A DNA stretch of 64,000 nucleotides from Agitococcus sp. Lineage in GTDB: Bacteria > Pseudomonadota > Gammaproteobacteria > Pseudomonadales > Moraxellaceae. The stretch spans positions 91,613-155,612 of the forward strand of contig JAUSLJ010000001.1 in assembly GCA_030646715.1 (NCBI GenBank), read 5' to 3'. How positions within the stretch are numbered: position 1 is the first letter of the stretch; every line of letters begins with the position of its first letter. Under the pieces are notes generated by a model. The model worked only from the letters and a program-made list of their open reading frames with translations. It made no database searches and was not told the origin of the DNA. The position numbers were made by a program, and so were the translations under genes. Positions 8,871-18,323 of this stretch are shown here, one piece after another.

Positions 8871-9141
8871 TTTGCAGGCAACAGCATCATCTTCTACGAG
8901 TTGTGACTTGAGCATCGACATGAATCTGCTAAACTGCTCGTGCTTTTTAGTGGTGCATTGGAAATAAAGCCATTTAGATGACGATTTTGTTGTTTATTGG
9001 CACTTTTCGAGAGTTGACTCAGTAGAGATGAGTAAAATCACTGTCAGAGAAATTTTTCCCGTCTGGTGACGAGAGTATTTAACGGTGGTGAGCCGTTGTG
9101 ATGAATATTTAGATTGCTGGTAATTTTTGGAGCAGATGTAA
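8871..9141 (+). other. Long untranslated leader of glnA
   Basis: Within the 467-bp gene-free stretch between hinT and glnA, the enhancer and sigma-54 promoter fill 8746-8870, and these 271 bases remain. No credible open reading frame, tRNA or known riboswitch core was found. A second, housekeeping promoter may lie in the A/T-rich part near 9040-9110 but no convincing -35/-10 pair stands out. The ribosome site TTTGGAGCA lies just before the ATG at 9142. Confidence 0.4.
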
Positions 9142-10551
9142 ATGACCAATAAAGTCCTAGACCTGATTAAGCAACATGAAGCCAAATGGGTTGATTTGCG
9201 CTTTACCGATATTCGCGGTAAAGAACAACACGTTTCTTTCCCCGCCTACACCGTCAGTGAAGAAACCTTTGTTCAAGGTAAGATGTTTGACGGTTCTTCC
9301 TTAGCGGGTTGGAAAGGCATTGAAGCCTCTGACATGATCTTGATGCCAGACCCAGAAACAGCGTTTATGGATCCGTTCTTTGATGAATCCACCGTTGTTG
9401 TGACATGTGACATTATCGAACCATCAACGATGCAAGGTTATGAGCGTGACCCACGTTCTATCGCTCGTCGCGCTGAAGAGTATTTGAAAGCGACTGGTAT
9501 TGCCGATACGGCTTATTTTGGTCCAGAACCAGAATTCTTCGTCTTTGACGAAGTCAAGTGGGATATCGACATGAGCGGTGCTCGTCATACTATTTATGCC
9601 GAAGAAGCTGCTTGGTCAACCAACAAAGACTACGAAGGCGGCAATACAGGCCACCGTCCACGCGTTAAAGGCGGTTACTTCCCTGTTCCTCCAATCGACT
9701 CTTCACAAGATTTGCGTGTGGCGATGTGTAATGCCATCGAAGCAATGGTTGGCGAAGGCAAACTTGAAGTTCACCATCACGAAGTGGCCTCTTGCCAAAG
9801 TGAAATCGGTGTGGCTTTCAATACCTTAGTTCGCAAAGCTGACGAAGTACAAGTATTAAAATACGCCGTACATAACGTGGCTCATGCGTTTGGCAAAACA
9901 GCAACGTTTATGCCTAAGCCATTAGTGGGTGACAACGGTTCTGGTATGCACGTTCACCAATCGTTAAGCAAAAATGGCAAAAACTTGTTCTCTGGCGACC
10001 TCTACGGTGGTTTGTCTGAAACAGCATTGTTCTACATCGGTGGTATCATCAAGCATGCTCGTGCCTTGAATGCGATTACTAATCCGTTGACGAACTCTTA
10101 CAAGCGTTTAGTTCCGCATTATGAAGCGCCGATTAAATTGGCTTACTCTGCGCGTAACCGTTCCGCATCCATCCGTATTCCTTATGTGAGCAGCCCTAAA
10201 GCTGTGCGTATCGAAACACGTTTCCCAGATCCAGGTGCAAACCCTTACTTATGTTTTGCTGCCTTGATGATGGCTGGTTTGGATGGTATCAAAAACAAAA
10301 TCCATCCTGGTGATGCTTCGGACAAAAACTTGTACGATCTACCACCAGAAGAAGATGCGTTGATCCCAACCGTTGCTGAAAGTTTAGATCAAGCCTTGGA
10401 ATGCTTAAAAGCTGACCACGCGTTCTTGCTTGAAGGCGGCGTGTTTACCAAAGAGTTCCTCGAAGCGTATATCGATTTGAAAATGGAAGAAGTTCGTCGT
10501 CTAAACACGACTGTTCATCCAGTTGAATTTGATATGTACTACAGCGTGTAA
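9142..10551 (+). CDS. glnA: Glutamine synthetase, type I-beta (GlnA)
   Basis: Dodecameric ATP-dependent ligase making glutamine from glutamate and ammonia. The 469-residue length is that of enterobacterial GlnA. Visible family motifs are the KGFDGSS-like [10 protein letters not shown], the metal-binding GPEPEFF, the ATP-binding [16 protein letters not shown] region and the active-site [12 protein letters not shown]. The adenylylation tyrosine Tyr398 is present in [10 protein letters not shown], so the enzyme should be switched by GlnE, encoded at 27260-30145. The sigma-54/NtrC region upstream indicates transcriptional nitrogen control, and a strong terminator follows the gene. Confidence 0.98.
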   Translation: MTNKVLDLIKQHEAKWVDLRFTDIRGKEQHVSFPAYTVSEETFVQGKMFDGSSLAGWKGIEASDMILMPDPETAFMDPFFDESTVVVTCDIIEPSTMQGYERDPRSIARRAEEYLKATGIADTAYFGPEPEFFVFDEVKWDIDMSGARHTIYAEEAAWSTNKDYEGGNTGHRPRVKGGYFPVPPIDSSQDLRVAMCNAIEAMVGEGKLEVHHHEVASCQSEIGVAFNTLVRKADEVQVLKYAVHNVAHAFGKTATFMPKPLVGDNGSGMHVHQSLSKNGKNLFSGDLYGGLSETALFYIGGIIKHARALNAITNPLTNSYKRLVPHYEAPIKLAYSARNRSASIRIPYVSSPKAVRIETRFPDPGANPYLCFAALMMAGLDGIKNKIHPGDASDKNLYDLPPEEDALIPTVAESLDQALECLKADHAFLLEGGVFTKEFLEAYIDLKMEEVRRLNTTVHPVEFDMYYSV

Positions 10552-10581
10552 TGAATACGCTATAGTTAGTACAGTGGTGAC

Positions 10582-10610
10582 AAAAAGGCTCATGTAAATG
10601 AGCCTTTTTT
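10582..10610 (+). terminator. Intrinsic terminator after glnA
   Basis: AAAAAGGCTCAT, a GTAA loop, then ATGAGCC followed by six T. The 7-bp G/C-containing stem extends with A-T pairs, and the T run gives a textbook Rho-independent terminator 30 bp after the glnA stop. Confidence 0.92.
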
Positions 10611-10654
10611 GTTTCTATAATGCTTAAAATAAACAGATTAGATTGAGGTGTATG

Positions 10655-11179
10655 ATGCGATATTTGCCCATTATTTTGTTATGTGCGGTGGGATTTGCTC
10701 AGGCAGGAATTTATAAAACCTACGATAAAAATGGCAATGCTGTTTTTTCGGATGCGCCAACTCATGATGCTCAGGAAGTTGTTGAAAAACCAGTGATGGT
10801 TGTGCCTGCACTGCCGAAAACGGTCATTGATCTAAAAACACAACCGATAGGTAAAAATACATCCGCAACAGAGCCTATTGATTATCAAGTGATTTTTTCC
10901 AATATAAAAACGAATGATACGTTGCGCAAGGAAGATAATGCGCTTCCTGTGGGAGTCATTTTGAATCCACCCTTATGGAAAGAACATCATTTACAAATTT
11001 CGTTGGATGGTAAGCAAATAAGTAAAGATAGCTTCTCATTCGTGATTGAGCCTACGTTACTTGAGCGCGGCCAACATCGTTTGGAGGCTGTTATCATTAC
11101 GAATAAGAAAAAAATAGTGAAGACGGAAGTGGTGGATTTTTTTATCCAGCAGTCGAGTGTTGCTGGAAAAAAAGGATAA
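10655..11179 (+). CDS. Secreted DUF4124-domain protein
   Basis: Exported protein of about 174 residues. The N terminus RYLPIILLCAVGFAQA is a Sec signal peptide with likely cleavage after AQA. The DUF4124 domain follows directly (GIYKTYDKNGNAVFSDAP), a short beta-rich unit common in proteobacterial envelope proteins. The C-terminal half (about 95-170) is beta-rich and could be an Ig-like fold. The ATG at 10655 has GAGG six bases upstream; another ATG at 10652 is possible. It stands alone between the glnA terminator and the polysaccharide cluster. Function is unknown. Confidence 0.8.
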   Translation: MRYLPIILLCAVGFAQAGIYKTYDKNGNAVFSDAPTHDAQEVVEKPVMVVPALPKTVIDLKTQPIGKNTSATEPIDYQVIFSNIKTNDTLRKEDNALPVGVILNPPLWKEHHLQISLDGKQISKDSFSFVIEPTLLERGQHRLEAVIITNKKKIVKTEVVDFFIQQSSVAGKKG

Positions 11180-11266
11180 TGTTAAAGGGGATTTAATCTA
11201 TTTGGCTAGTGCTCATATAGATGTTTCTAAACTGAAACAAAATACTGTAAAATACCCAACCCATCA

Positions 11267-11282
11267 GACATAGCCCTATGTC
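11267..11282. promoter_or_regulatory. 7-bp inverted repeat before the polysaccharide cluster
   Basis: GACATAG-CC-CTATGTC is a perfect 7-bp dyad 40 bp upstream of the first gene of the cluster. A TGTAAAAT sequence resembling an extended -10 lies about 20 bp before it, so the dyad could be an operator or an early-transcript hairpin. No JUMPstart/ops (GGCGGTAG) element was seen. Confidence 0.4.
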
Positions 11283-11321
11283 AAATGATGTCTAAATTAA
11301 TTCATTCTGAGAGGTATAGAG

Positions 11322-12809
11322 TTGCTAATACGCTCAGGATTGATTCTTGCTGTTGGTATTTTGTTGGGTAGGCTACTGGGGTTTTTTCGCGAGACGTTAA
11401 TTGCATCCCAGTTCGGTGTAAGTGGTTTGGCGGATGTCGCTATTTTAACGCTGACGTTACCTGATTTATTCATGAATGTTCTGTTGGGTGGAGCGGCCTC
11501 TATCGTGCTTGTTCCTGTGTTTGTTCGCCTGCAGGGCGCGGGATCGGCTTGGCTACATTACCGTATTAGTATTATTTCTGCACTCGTGTGTGTGCTATTA
11601 GCAGTGGTTGTAGTCATGTTGTCGCAACCGTTAGCACGACTACTGGCTCCGGGCGTAACGCCGCAAACACAGACTCAAATTGCTTTAGGTATTTCATGGT
11701 CCGCATGGCTAATGCCACTTATTGCTTGTGCGACGGTGACAACGACATGGTTGCAGGCACTAGGACGTTTTTCTGTCAGTGCATTTTCAACGTTACTCTA
11801 TAACTTAGTATTAATCTTTGTTTTGATGTTTGCGTTGTCTCCGACACAGCCCATCGTCAGCTTGGCGATAGGGATGCTTATAGCGGGGGTACTGCGCTGT
11901 TTTTGGCTATGGTGGGATACCCGTCCATTTGTCAATCATGAGCGAGCAGAAAGCCTGATGGTTAAACCTCTCCTTCAGAGTTATGGCATGGCATTAGTTG
12001 CCAGTAGTTCACTATTTCTCTTACCGTTAATTGGTCGGGCGATGGCGTCGCAAACGGGTGAGGGCGGTATTGCAATTTTTAATTATGCGTCAAAATTAGT
12101 AGAGCTGCCGTTAGCAGTCGCTATTACCTTGATTGCGAATGTGATGTTCGCGACATTAGCTCACACGATTCAGCAGCAGCCAAAAACATGGAGTGTTATG
12201 TTCGGTCAAAGTCAACGGTTGGTCATTTTAGTGGCGTGGCTAATTACATTGCCCGCGTTCTGCTTTAGTTTACCATTGGTAAAGATTGCATTTGGCTGGG
12301 GTGAAATATCAGAATTCCATTTGCAGCAAATAGCAATAGTTTGGCAATGTGGTTTGTTGTCATTAGTGTTGCAAGGTGTTGTTAGTTTGAATACGGTTGC
12401 GTTGGCTGCGCATCACAATACTCGAACGCTTGCTAGTTCTTCTTTGCTGGGACTTGTTAGTTATAGTGGTGCCTGTTATTTGCTGTTGCCTATCTATGGT
12501 TTGTTAGGTTTGATGGGGGCGCTATTGTTGGCTTATATCATCATGTTGATTGAGCAATGGAGAGTCTTGGTGACACGGCATCATTTGCACTTGTCACAAG
12601 TTTTAAATGTGCGATTTCTTTGTACCCTCATGCTTATGTTGTTGGTCACTATTCCTATGTGGTTTTTAGGTTCTTATTTAAATTTGCATATTGTTGCTGC
12701 TGTTTTCGTTGCGATAGCCCATGTATTGTTGTTGTTAGGGGTGTTGTTTATGGTTCAGCCTGAGATACGGGCAATGGCAAAACCACTATTGCGCGCGAGA
12801 GAAGCATAA
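11322..12809 (+). CDS. murJ: MurJ/MviN-family lipid flippase
   Basis: Polytopic membrane protein of 495 residues in the MOP superfamily, with about 14 predicted TM segments. The N terminus GRLLGFFRETLIASQFG and the following DLFMNVLLGGAASIVLVPVF segment are typical of MurJ, which flips lipid II. The start is a TTG at 11322 with GAGAGG 7 bases upstream. It heads a polysaccharide cluster and overlaps the next gene by one base (TAATG). It could therefore be a dedicated exporter of undecaprenyl-linked glycan rather than, or as well as, the essential lipid II flippase. A second murJ elsewhere in the genome would settle this. Confidence 0.85.
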   Translation: MLIRSGLILAVGILLGRLLGFFRETLIASQFGVSGLADVAILTLTLPDLFMNVLLGGAASIVLVPVFVRLQGAGSAWLHYRISIISALVCVLLAVVVVMLSQPLARLLAPGVTPQTQTQIALGISWSAWLMPLIACATVTTTWLQALGRFSVSAFSTLLYNLVLIFVLMFALSPTQPIVSLAIGMLIAGVLRCFWLWWDTRPFVNHERAESLMVKPLLQSYGMALVASSSLFLLPLIGRAMASQTGEGGIAIFNYASKLVELPLAVAITLIANVMFATLAHTIQQQPKTWSVMFGQSQRLVILVAWLITLPAFCFSLPLVKIAFGWGEISEFHLQQIAIVWQCGLLSLVLQGVVSLNTVALAAHHNTRTLASSSLLGLVSYSGACYLLLPIYGLLGLMGALLLAYIIMLIEQWRVLVTRHHLHLSQVLNVRFLCTLMLMLLVTIPMWFLGSYLNLHIVAAVFVAIAHVLLLLGVLFMVQPEIRAMAKPLLRAREA

Positions 12810-13621
12810 TGAAACTGTTGTTTATCACCAATCAGCCCGATTTGGCGCGTTATGCTGAGCAGAGTGGTGTTGATCGCATCTTTGTGGATTTAGAAACATT
12901 AGGTAAGTTTGAACGTCAAGGTCATCGCGATACCTTGATTAGTCGCCATACCGTTGATGATGTGCAAACTATTCGTTATGCCTTAACGACGAGCGAGCTT
13001 TTAGTGCGCATTAATCCGTGGAATATCAACTCTGCCGCTGAAATTGAAGAAGTGATTGCTTGTGGTGCAGATTTTATTATGTTGCCGATGATCAAATCAC
13101 TTGCTGAAGTGCAGATGGCGAGCCAATGTATTGGCGGTCGCGCACGCTTTATCCCCTTGATTGAGACAGTTGCTTCGGCCGCACAAATTGGCGAGATAGC
13201 CGCTTTGCCTTATGTTGACGAGTTGTATATAGGTTTGAATGATTTGCATTTGGAGATGAAGTGCCGCTTCATGTTTGAGCCGTTGGCCAATGGCATGATT
13301 GATAAAATGGTTGCAGCAATACAGCGTGCAGGCAAGCCCTTTGGTTTTGGTGGTATTGCGCGCGTGGGTGAGGGGATTGTCCCCGCAGAGTTGATCTTGG
13401 GTGAGCATATTCGTCTTGGTTCATCCTCTGTAATTTTATCGCGCACTTTCCATCGACAAGCGGACTCCATTGATTTATTGAAGAGTTTTATGGATTTTGA
13501 AGTGGAAATTAAAAAGCTACGGCAAAAAGAATATCTGTTGCGTGGGAAAAGCGCGCAAGAACTGGAAGAAAACCGTCAACAGTTAGTGACAATAGTTAAC
13601 CAAGTTGTCAAAGGCAAATAG
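12809..13621 (+). CDS. HpcH/HpaI aldolase-citrate lyase family protein
   Basis: A 270-residue (beta/alpha)8 protein resembling HpcH/HpaI aldolases, which cleave or form 2-keto acid carbon bonds with a divalent metal. Recognisable pieces are the FVDLE segment near residue 26, LVRINPW, ADFIMLPMI, and the metal-ligand glutamate region FIPLIETVASA. A final helical tail (about 225-270) is extra. It is translationally coupled to murJ. In this setting it may supply or consume a keto-acid unit for a sugar modification, but no substrate is evident. Confidence 0.75.
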   Translation: MKLLFITNQPDLARYAEQSGVDRIFVDLETLGKFERQGHRDTLISRHTVDDVQTIRYALTTSELLVRINPWNINSAAEIEEVIACGADFIMLPMIKSLAEVQMASQCIGGRARFIPLIETVASAAQIGEIAALPYVDELYIGLNDLHLEMKCRFMFEPLANGMIDKMVAAIQRAGKPFGFGGIARVGEGIVPAELILGEHIRLGSSSVILSRTFHRQADSIDLLKSFMDFEVEIKKLRQKEYLLRGKSAQELEENRQQLVTIVNQVVKGK

Positions 13622-13624
13622 ATC

Positions 13625-14179
13625 ATGAATCGCATATTGGATGGTTTGGTCGCAGGTGTCGCGTTATTGGTGGTGTCGCCATTGTTGTTTATTGTCGCAA
13701 TAGCAATTAAGTCTGATAGCAAAGGCCCTATTGTTTTTAAGCAGCAGCGGATTGGTTTAAATGCTCAGCCATTTAGTATATTGAAATTTCGGAGCATGGT
13801 CGTTGATGCGCCGAAGCTGGGGTCATTTTCAACCAGTGAAAATGACCCTCGTATTACCAAGGTAGGCCGTTTTATTCGACGTACCAGTATTGATGAGCTG
13901 CCGCAGCTAATTAACGTATTAAAAGGGGATATGAGCTTGATTGGGCCGCGCCCCGATGTGCCTGCACAACGCCAGCTTTATACCGATGCCGAATGGATTG
14001 AACGCCATTTGGTGCGACCAGGCATTACTGGCTTAGCGCAAGCTACATTGCGCTCTTCGGGTACGGAAGAGCAGCGCAAAGCACTCGATTTGCAATATGT
14101 GCGTACAGTGTCTTGGTTAGTTGATTTACGTATTTTATTAATGACGGTGCGTCAAGTCATTCTCAAAGGAGGAAACTAG
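13625..14179 (+). CDS. Initiating sugar-phosphate transferase, PglC-like
   Basis: Small monotopic phosphoglycosyl transferase (Pfam Bact_transf) that moves a sugar-1-phosphate from a nucleotide sugar to undecaprenyl phosphate and starts glycan assembly at the inner membrane. The 184-residue length equals the minimal PglC-type catalytic unit without the WcaJ/WbaP extra TM domain. It shows a hydrophobic re-entrant N terminus, KFRSM, the catalytic Asp90-Glu91 dyad in SIDELPQL, and GPRPDVP. The size and the PglD/PglE-like proteins at 25093-27197 hint at a bacillosamine-type first sugar. Confidence 0.88.
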   Translation: MNRILDGLVAGVALLVVSPLLFIVAIAIKSDSKGPIVFKQQRIGLNAQPFSILKFRSMVVDAPKLGSFSTSENDPRITKVGRFIRRTSIDELPQLINVLKGDMSLIGPRPDVPAQRQLYTDAEWIERHLVRPGITGLAQATLRSSGTEEQRKALDLQYVRTVSWLVDLRILLMTVRQVILKGGN

Positions 14180-14180
14180 A

Positions 14181-15950
14181 ATGTGTGGAATTTTTGGCTA
14201 TTATGACCGTCATTCAGTTTCCATACCTGTTGAGCAACTTGTGCAAATGGGTAGAGTGATCGAGCATCGCGGTCCTGACGATCAAGGCATCTATCAACAA
14301 AAAGGACTTGCGTTAGGTAATCAACGTTTGTCTATTATTGATATCGCTCACGGTCATCAGCCGTTTGTCAGTGATGATGGACAAATTGTGTTAGTACAAA
14401 ATGGTGAAATTTTCAACCATCTTGAGTTGGCGGAAGAGCTAAAAAATACGCCCTTCGCCTGTCGTACTCATTCAGATACAGAAGTGTTGCTACGTTTATA
14501 TGAGAAAGAAGGCATCGGTTTTCTGTCGCGCTTAAACGGTATGTTTGCGATTGCTATTTGGGATGCCCGTCAGCAAAGTTTATATTTAATACGTGATCGT
14601 TTAGGCGTGAAACCTTTGTTTGTTGCTGATGATGGGCAGCGTTTGTTGTTTGGGTCAGAGATCAAATCTATTCTTGCGGGCGGTTGGCCCGCTCGTCCTA
14701 ATTACGAAGCATTAGATAACTATTTTTCGTTAAATTATGTGGCGCCACCTCAGACGGCATTTTTGGGTGTCAAACATGTCATGGCGGGTCATTATTTGCG
14801 TCTCACTCCCCACAAAGTCGAATCGGTTTGCTGGTGGGATTTAGCGCATATTGAGCAAGAGGAGCGTTCTGAATCGTCATGGACAGAAGAGTTTTTGTCG
14901 TTGCTGGACGATGCGGTACGTTTACGCTTGCGTTCGGATGTTCCAGTGGGTGCGTTTCTTTCGGGTGGAGTGGACTCCAGTACCATTGTAGGCTTAATGG
15001 CCAAACACATGGACTATCCGTTAAAAACGTTTTGTATTGGGTTTAATGACCCTCGCTTTGATGAGTCTGCGTTTGCCGCTCAGGCCGCCAGTCGTTTTGG
15101 TACTACACATATTATGGAGCGTGTTGATGCGGATATGCTTTCTACGTGGTCAAAAACGATTTACCACTGCGATCAACCGCATGGTGATGTTTCGTTTATG
15201 CCGACGTTGCGTGTGGCTGAACTAGCAGCTAAACATCTGAAAGTGGTATTGACAGGTGATGGTGGTGATGAGCTCTTTGCAGGCTATGAAAAATACCAAT
15301 CTTTTTTTGCCAATCCCTCTGTTTTTGATTTGAGTGATAGTGAGTTTCAGCGACGTTATATGGCATCTACAGGTCTATTGTCGTTGGCGCAAAAACAGCA
15401 GCTTTACAGAGGCCAACTCGCGTCGTTTGCAACAACACAGGGTGAAGATATTACCGCGCCTTGGTTTAAAAAAGTGCAGCATTGGGATCGTATTAATCAA
15501 GCTTTGTATATTGATACGATGTTGTTATTGCCAGGTAATAACTTGGTTAAACCCGATCGCATGGGCATGGCTGTTTCCTTAGAGGCGCGTACCCCATTTT
15601 TAGATTATCGAATGGTGGAGTTCGCTTTTAAAATACCAGGCCATTTAAAGCTAAAAGATGGTGAGACGAAATATATTTTTAAGAAGGCTGTGCGCGAGTT
15701 AATTGGTGATGAACTCGCGTATCGTAAAAAACAAATGTTTACTGTGCCTGTCGGTGAGTGGATGAAAAACAAAGAAAACAATTCGCTTTATGACTTGTTT
15801 CAAGACGTTCTTCCTTATATTGACGATTGTATTGAAAAAGAGGCGTTGCGATTGTTGTGGCAGCAACATGCGGATGGCTTGATTAATGCGACTCGTGAGA
15901 TACGAGCCTGTTTGGCCTTAGGACTTTGGCGCAAAGCCTTTGATGTTTGA
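14181..15950 (+). CDS. asnB: Asparagine synthase-type amidotransferase (AsnB/WbpS-like)
   Basis: Glutamine-dependent amidotransferase of 589 residues. Cys2 (MCGIFGYY) is the class II glutaminase nucleophile. The synthetase half has the PP-loop SGGVDSS near residues 259-265. The gene begins 2 bp after the sugar transferase and lies in a glycan cluster. In such settings AsnB paralogues often amidate uronic or other acidic sugars rather than aspartate. The C-terminal part is complete. Whether this is the cell's asparagine synthetase or a glycan-modifying enzyme cannot be decided. Confidence 0.88.
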   Translation: MCGIFGYYDRHSVSIPVEQLVQMGRVIEHRGPDDQGIYQQKGLALGNQRLSIIDIAHGHQPFVSDDGQIVLVQNGEIFNHLELAEELKNTPFACRTHSDTEVLLRLYEKEGIGFLSRLNGMFAIAIWDARQQSLYLIRDRLGVKPLFVADDGQRLLFGSEIKSILAGGWPARPNYEALDNYFSLNYVAPPQTAFLGVKHVMAGHYLRLTPHKVESVCWWDLAHIEQEERSESSWTEEFLSLLDDAVRLRLRSDVPVGAFLSGGVDSSTIVGLMAKHMDYPLKTFCIGFNDPRFDESAFAAQAASRFGTTHIMERVDADMLSTWSKTIYHCDQPHGDVSFMPTLRVAELAAKHLKVVLTGDGGDELFAGYEKYQSFFANPSVFDLSDSEFQRRYMASTGLLSLAQKQQLYRGQLASFATTQGEDITAPWFKKVQHWDRINQALYIDTMLLLPGNNLVKPDRMGMAVSLEARTPFLDYRMVEFAFKIPGHLKLKDGETKYIFKKAVRELIGDELAYRKKQMFTVPVGEWMKNKENNSLYDLFQDVLPYIDDCIEKEALRLLWQQHADGLINATREIRACLALGLWRKAFDV

Positions 15951-15967
15951 GACGATGGATTGCCTAA

Positions 15968-17071
15968 ATGATACACACATATTTGAATAAGCAAGATGTA
16001 GTGATGGTGTTTATAGCCGCGGCCATTGGCTATTTTGCGGTGTTGGCAGGTTATTGGCAGTTTAGTTTGTGGGGGCAAGTGAACGATATTTATGTTCAGG
16101 GCTGGAGTGTGCTTAGTTTATTCCAAAGTTGGCACCCTCATGCTCTGCGTTATTTGATTGTTTATCCTATCTATGTTTTTGCTGATTTATGGGGTATTGA
16201 GCCCAATATGCTGTTTTCATGGATTGGCATGATAATGGTGATCGCCATTCCTGTTTTTTTATTTTATGCCGTTAGAATCTATGGCATGAGTCTGCGCTTT
16301 GCGCAAATATTTTGTGGCATTGCTGGTGCTATTTATTTTTTTCTAGCGATGTTTATGAATGGTCGAATGATATTTGCCCATTTAGGTGTGGCTATTTTGT
16401 TATTTGCCATTATCGCTTCAATGCAAATAGTCAACCTCCGCATGATTTTATTGTCGGCTTTATTAATAGTTATCGGTGCTTTATTTTGCTCTGTCAGTAC
16501 GGGTGTATTTGCAGTGGCTTATAGTTTGTTGGGTGTTAGTTTGTTGTATGAGTTATTTTTAATCGTCAAAAAGCAGGGGCAGAGGTTAAAAGTGTTGTTA
16601 ATGGTGGCAACATTATTAATGATGACCCCGTGGATGCTCATGGGTGTTAGCAAGAATATTAGCTTTTTTGGTGGGGGAGTAGAGGGTTCCGTTGAAATGC
16701 TGGCGCATGGTTCGGGTCAAGTCATATTAGAAAGTATTAGACCTGATTTGGTCAAAGAAGCACAAAGCCGCTCAGTTAAGCAAACGGTCAACTCTCCTGA
16801 GTCGAGTGATGAAATACCCCCTCACATCAAAAAAATAGTAGGTTATACCAGTATTTTGTTTTTTATCATGATGATATTGATTTCCCCTCTTTGGCTTCGT
16901 GGCGAGCCCAATAAAATGATCGTGGGAGTGGGGTTGATGCTGGCTCTTATTTTAGGACAGCTTGGATTGTCAACATTGACGCTGGTTTTACCAATAGGAT
17001 TGATTTTTCTCTCAGTCCTTATTTATGAGCGGCTAGCTTTTATGGGTAAATTTAAAGCGAATATATATTAG
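15968..17071 (+). CDS. Multi-pass membrane protein, possible glycan polymerase or transferase
   Basis: Hydrophobic protein of 367 residues with about nine to ten predicted TM segments and one extramembrane stretch of roughly 70 residues (about 235-295), the usual outline of Wzy-like or GT-C proteins. I recognise no family motif. It sits between asnB and a GT-B-like gene in the polysaccharide cluster, which otherwise lacks an obvious Wzy, so a polymerase role is an inference from position and topology. Confidence 0.6.
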   Translation: MIHTYLNKQDVVMVFIAAAIGYFAVLAGYWQFSLWGQVNDIYVQGWSVLSLFQSWHPHALRYLIVYPIYVFADLWGIEPNMLFSWIGMIMVIAIPVFLFYAVRIYGMSLRFAQIFCGIAGAIYFFLAMFMNGRMIFAHLGVAILLFAIIASMQIVNLRMILLSALLIVIGALFCSVSTGVFAVAYSLLGVSLLYELFLIVKKQGQRLKVLLMVATLLMMTPWMLMGVSKNISFFGGGVEGSVEMLAHGSGQVILESIRPDLVKEAQSRSVKQTVNSPESSDEIPPHIKKIVGYTSILFFIMMILISPLWLRGEPNKMIVGVGLMLALILGQLGLSTLTLVLPIGLIFLSVLIYERLAFMGKFKANIY

Positions 17072-17082
17072 AGTTTTATTTC

Positions 17083-18303
17083 TTGAAAAAAATATTATTA
17101 GTTGCTTATGGCGGTGGTCATATTGCGATGTTGATTCCAATTATCAAGGCTCTGCGTGAGACTTTACTGTATCAAGTGGATGTTTTGGCTTTAACAACGG
17201 CAGCTTTTACTTGCCGACAGCATAATATAACCGCTTTTGGTTTTCGTGATTTATTAGTGTATGGCGATAGTGAATACGCATTAACCCTTGGATATAAACT
17301 TTCTGCTAATTTTGATCATGTGGTGATAGAAAAAGAAGAAACAGCAGCTTATTTGGGTTTGAACTATGCTGAATTGGAAAGTGTTTATGGTGTTAAGCAA
17401 GCCGCTGAAATATATGCTAATCGTGGCCGCCAAGCATTTTTGCCGACTCAATTGATGGGGCGTTTGATTGCCGACCGTGGCTATGATTTAGTTGTAGCGA
17501 CGAACTCCCCACGTGCTGAAAGAGCCGCTATTCTTGCTGCTCATCAACAGGATGTGCCATCGGTGTGTATCGTCGATTTGTTTGCGACACAAGAAAGTGC
17601 TTGGATTGGACACCCTGATTACGCAAGTCGGGTTTGTGTATTGTCGCCTTTTGTGCGTAATCGTTTATTAATGAAAGGTCGGCATGAAGCACAAGTGGTT
17701 GTGACAGGAAACCCTGCATTTGATCGTCTAGCCGATAGCTCATTGCCCGCCAAAGCAGCACTGTGGCGAGAAAATAATGCCATAGGCGATAAAAAAGTGA
17801 TTGTTTGGGCATCTCAGGATGAGCCAGCCGTTCATCCATTTAGTGGCAAATTAGGCGATCCTTTATTACCACGCAAAATTGATCAGCAGCTACTGGCACT
17901 TCTTGCTAAGCATGAGGATTGGTTTCTTGTCATTCGTCATCATCCGAGTGAGCAGGTTACGCTGACCCCGTTGCCCGAGCGTGCAATTTATAGTACCAAA
18001 GAAGAAAATCTTGCGGTTCTGCTCGCATCAGCAGATGTGGTCGTTATATTGTCGTCAACCGTTGGCTTAGAAGCAGCTCTTTTAGGTAGGCCTGTGTTAG
18101 CGTTAGAGTTGTCTGTCGCTAGTGCAGATGCGCCATTTGCAAGCATGGGTATTGCGAGAGGACTGGAGAGCATGGATGAATTAGAGGCGGCTCTTGCCGA
18201 TATTCTTGATGACGGTCAAACGACATTAGTCGATCCAATGGCACTCCCGCAGGTAGGTAGTGCGACTCAGAATGTTCTTACTGTTATTAACTCGTTGCTT
18301 TAG
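17083..18303 (+). CDS. Putative GT-B-fold glycosyltransferase or capsule-type protein
   Basis: A 406-residue cytosolic protein starting from TTG. The N terminus MKKILLVAYGGGHIAMLIPI is a Rossmann-like start with the glycine-rich loop of UDP-glycosyltransferase/MurG-like folds. The C-terminal half has a second Rossmann domain (ADVVVILSSTVGLEAALLG), as in NDP-binding GT-B C-domains and in polysialyl/CDP-glycerol transferase-like proteins. The ends are intact. Neighbours make a transferase acting on the cluster's glycan likely. Donor and acceptor are unknown. Confidence 0.6.
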   Translation: MKKILLVAYGGGHIAMLIPIIKALRETLLYQVDVLALTTAAFTCRQHNITAFGFRDLLVYGDSEYALTLGYKLSANFDHVVIEKEETAAYLGLNYAELESVYGVKQAAEIYANRGRQAFLPTQLMGRLIADRGYDLVVATNSPRAERAAILAAHQQDVPSVCIVDLFATQESAWIGHPDYASRVCVLSPFVRNRLLMKGRHEAQVVVTGNPAFDRLADSSLPAKAALWRENNAIGDKKVIVWASQDEPAVHPFSGKLGDPLLPRKIDQQLLALLAKHEDWFLVIRHHPSEQVTLTPLPERAIYSTKEENLAVLLASADVVVILSSTVGLEAALLGRPVLALELSVASADAPFASMGIARGLESMDELEAALADILDDGQTTLVDPMALPQVGSATQNVLTVINSLL

Positions 18304-18323
18304 CGCGGAGTGTTGAATCAAAA

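Noticed and set aside
8591..8911. Plus-strand open frame of 106 codons between hinT and glnA
   Set aside because: It begins antisense to hinT and its downstream half is the glnA enhancer and sigma-54 promoter; composition is not coding-like.
11180..11321. JUMPstart/ops element for RfaH before the polysaccharide cluster
   Set aside because: No GGCGGTAG core was found; only a small dyad and a possible -10 are present.
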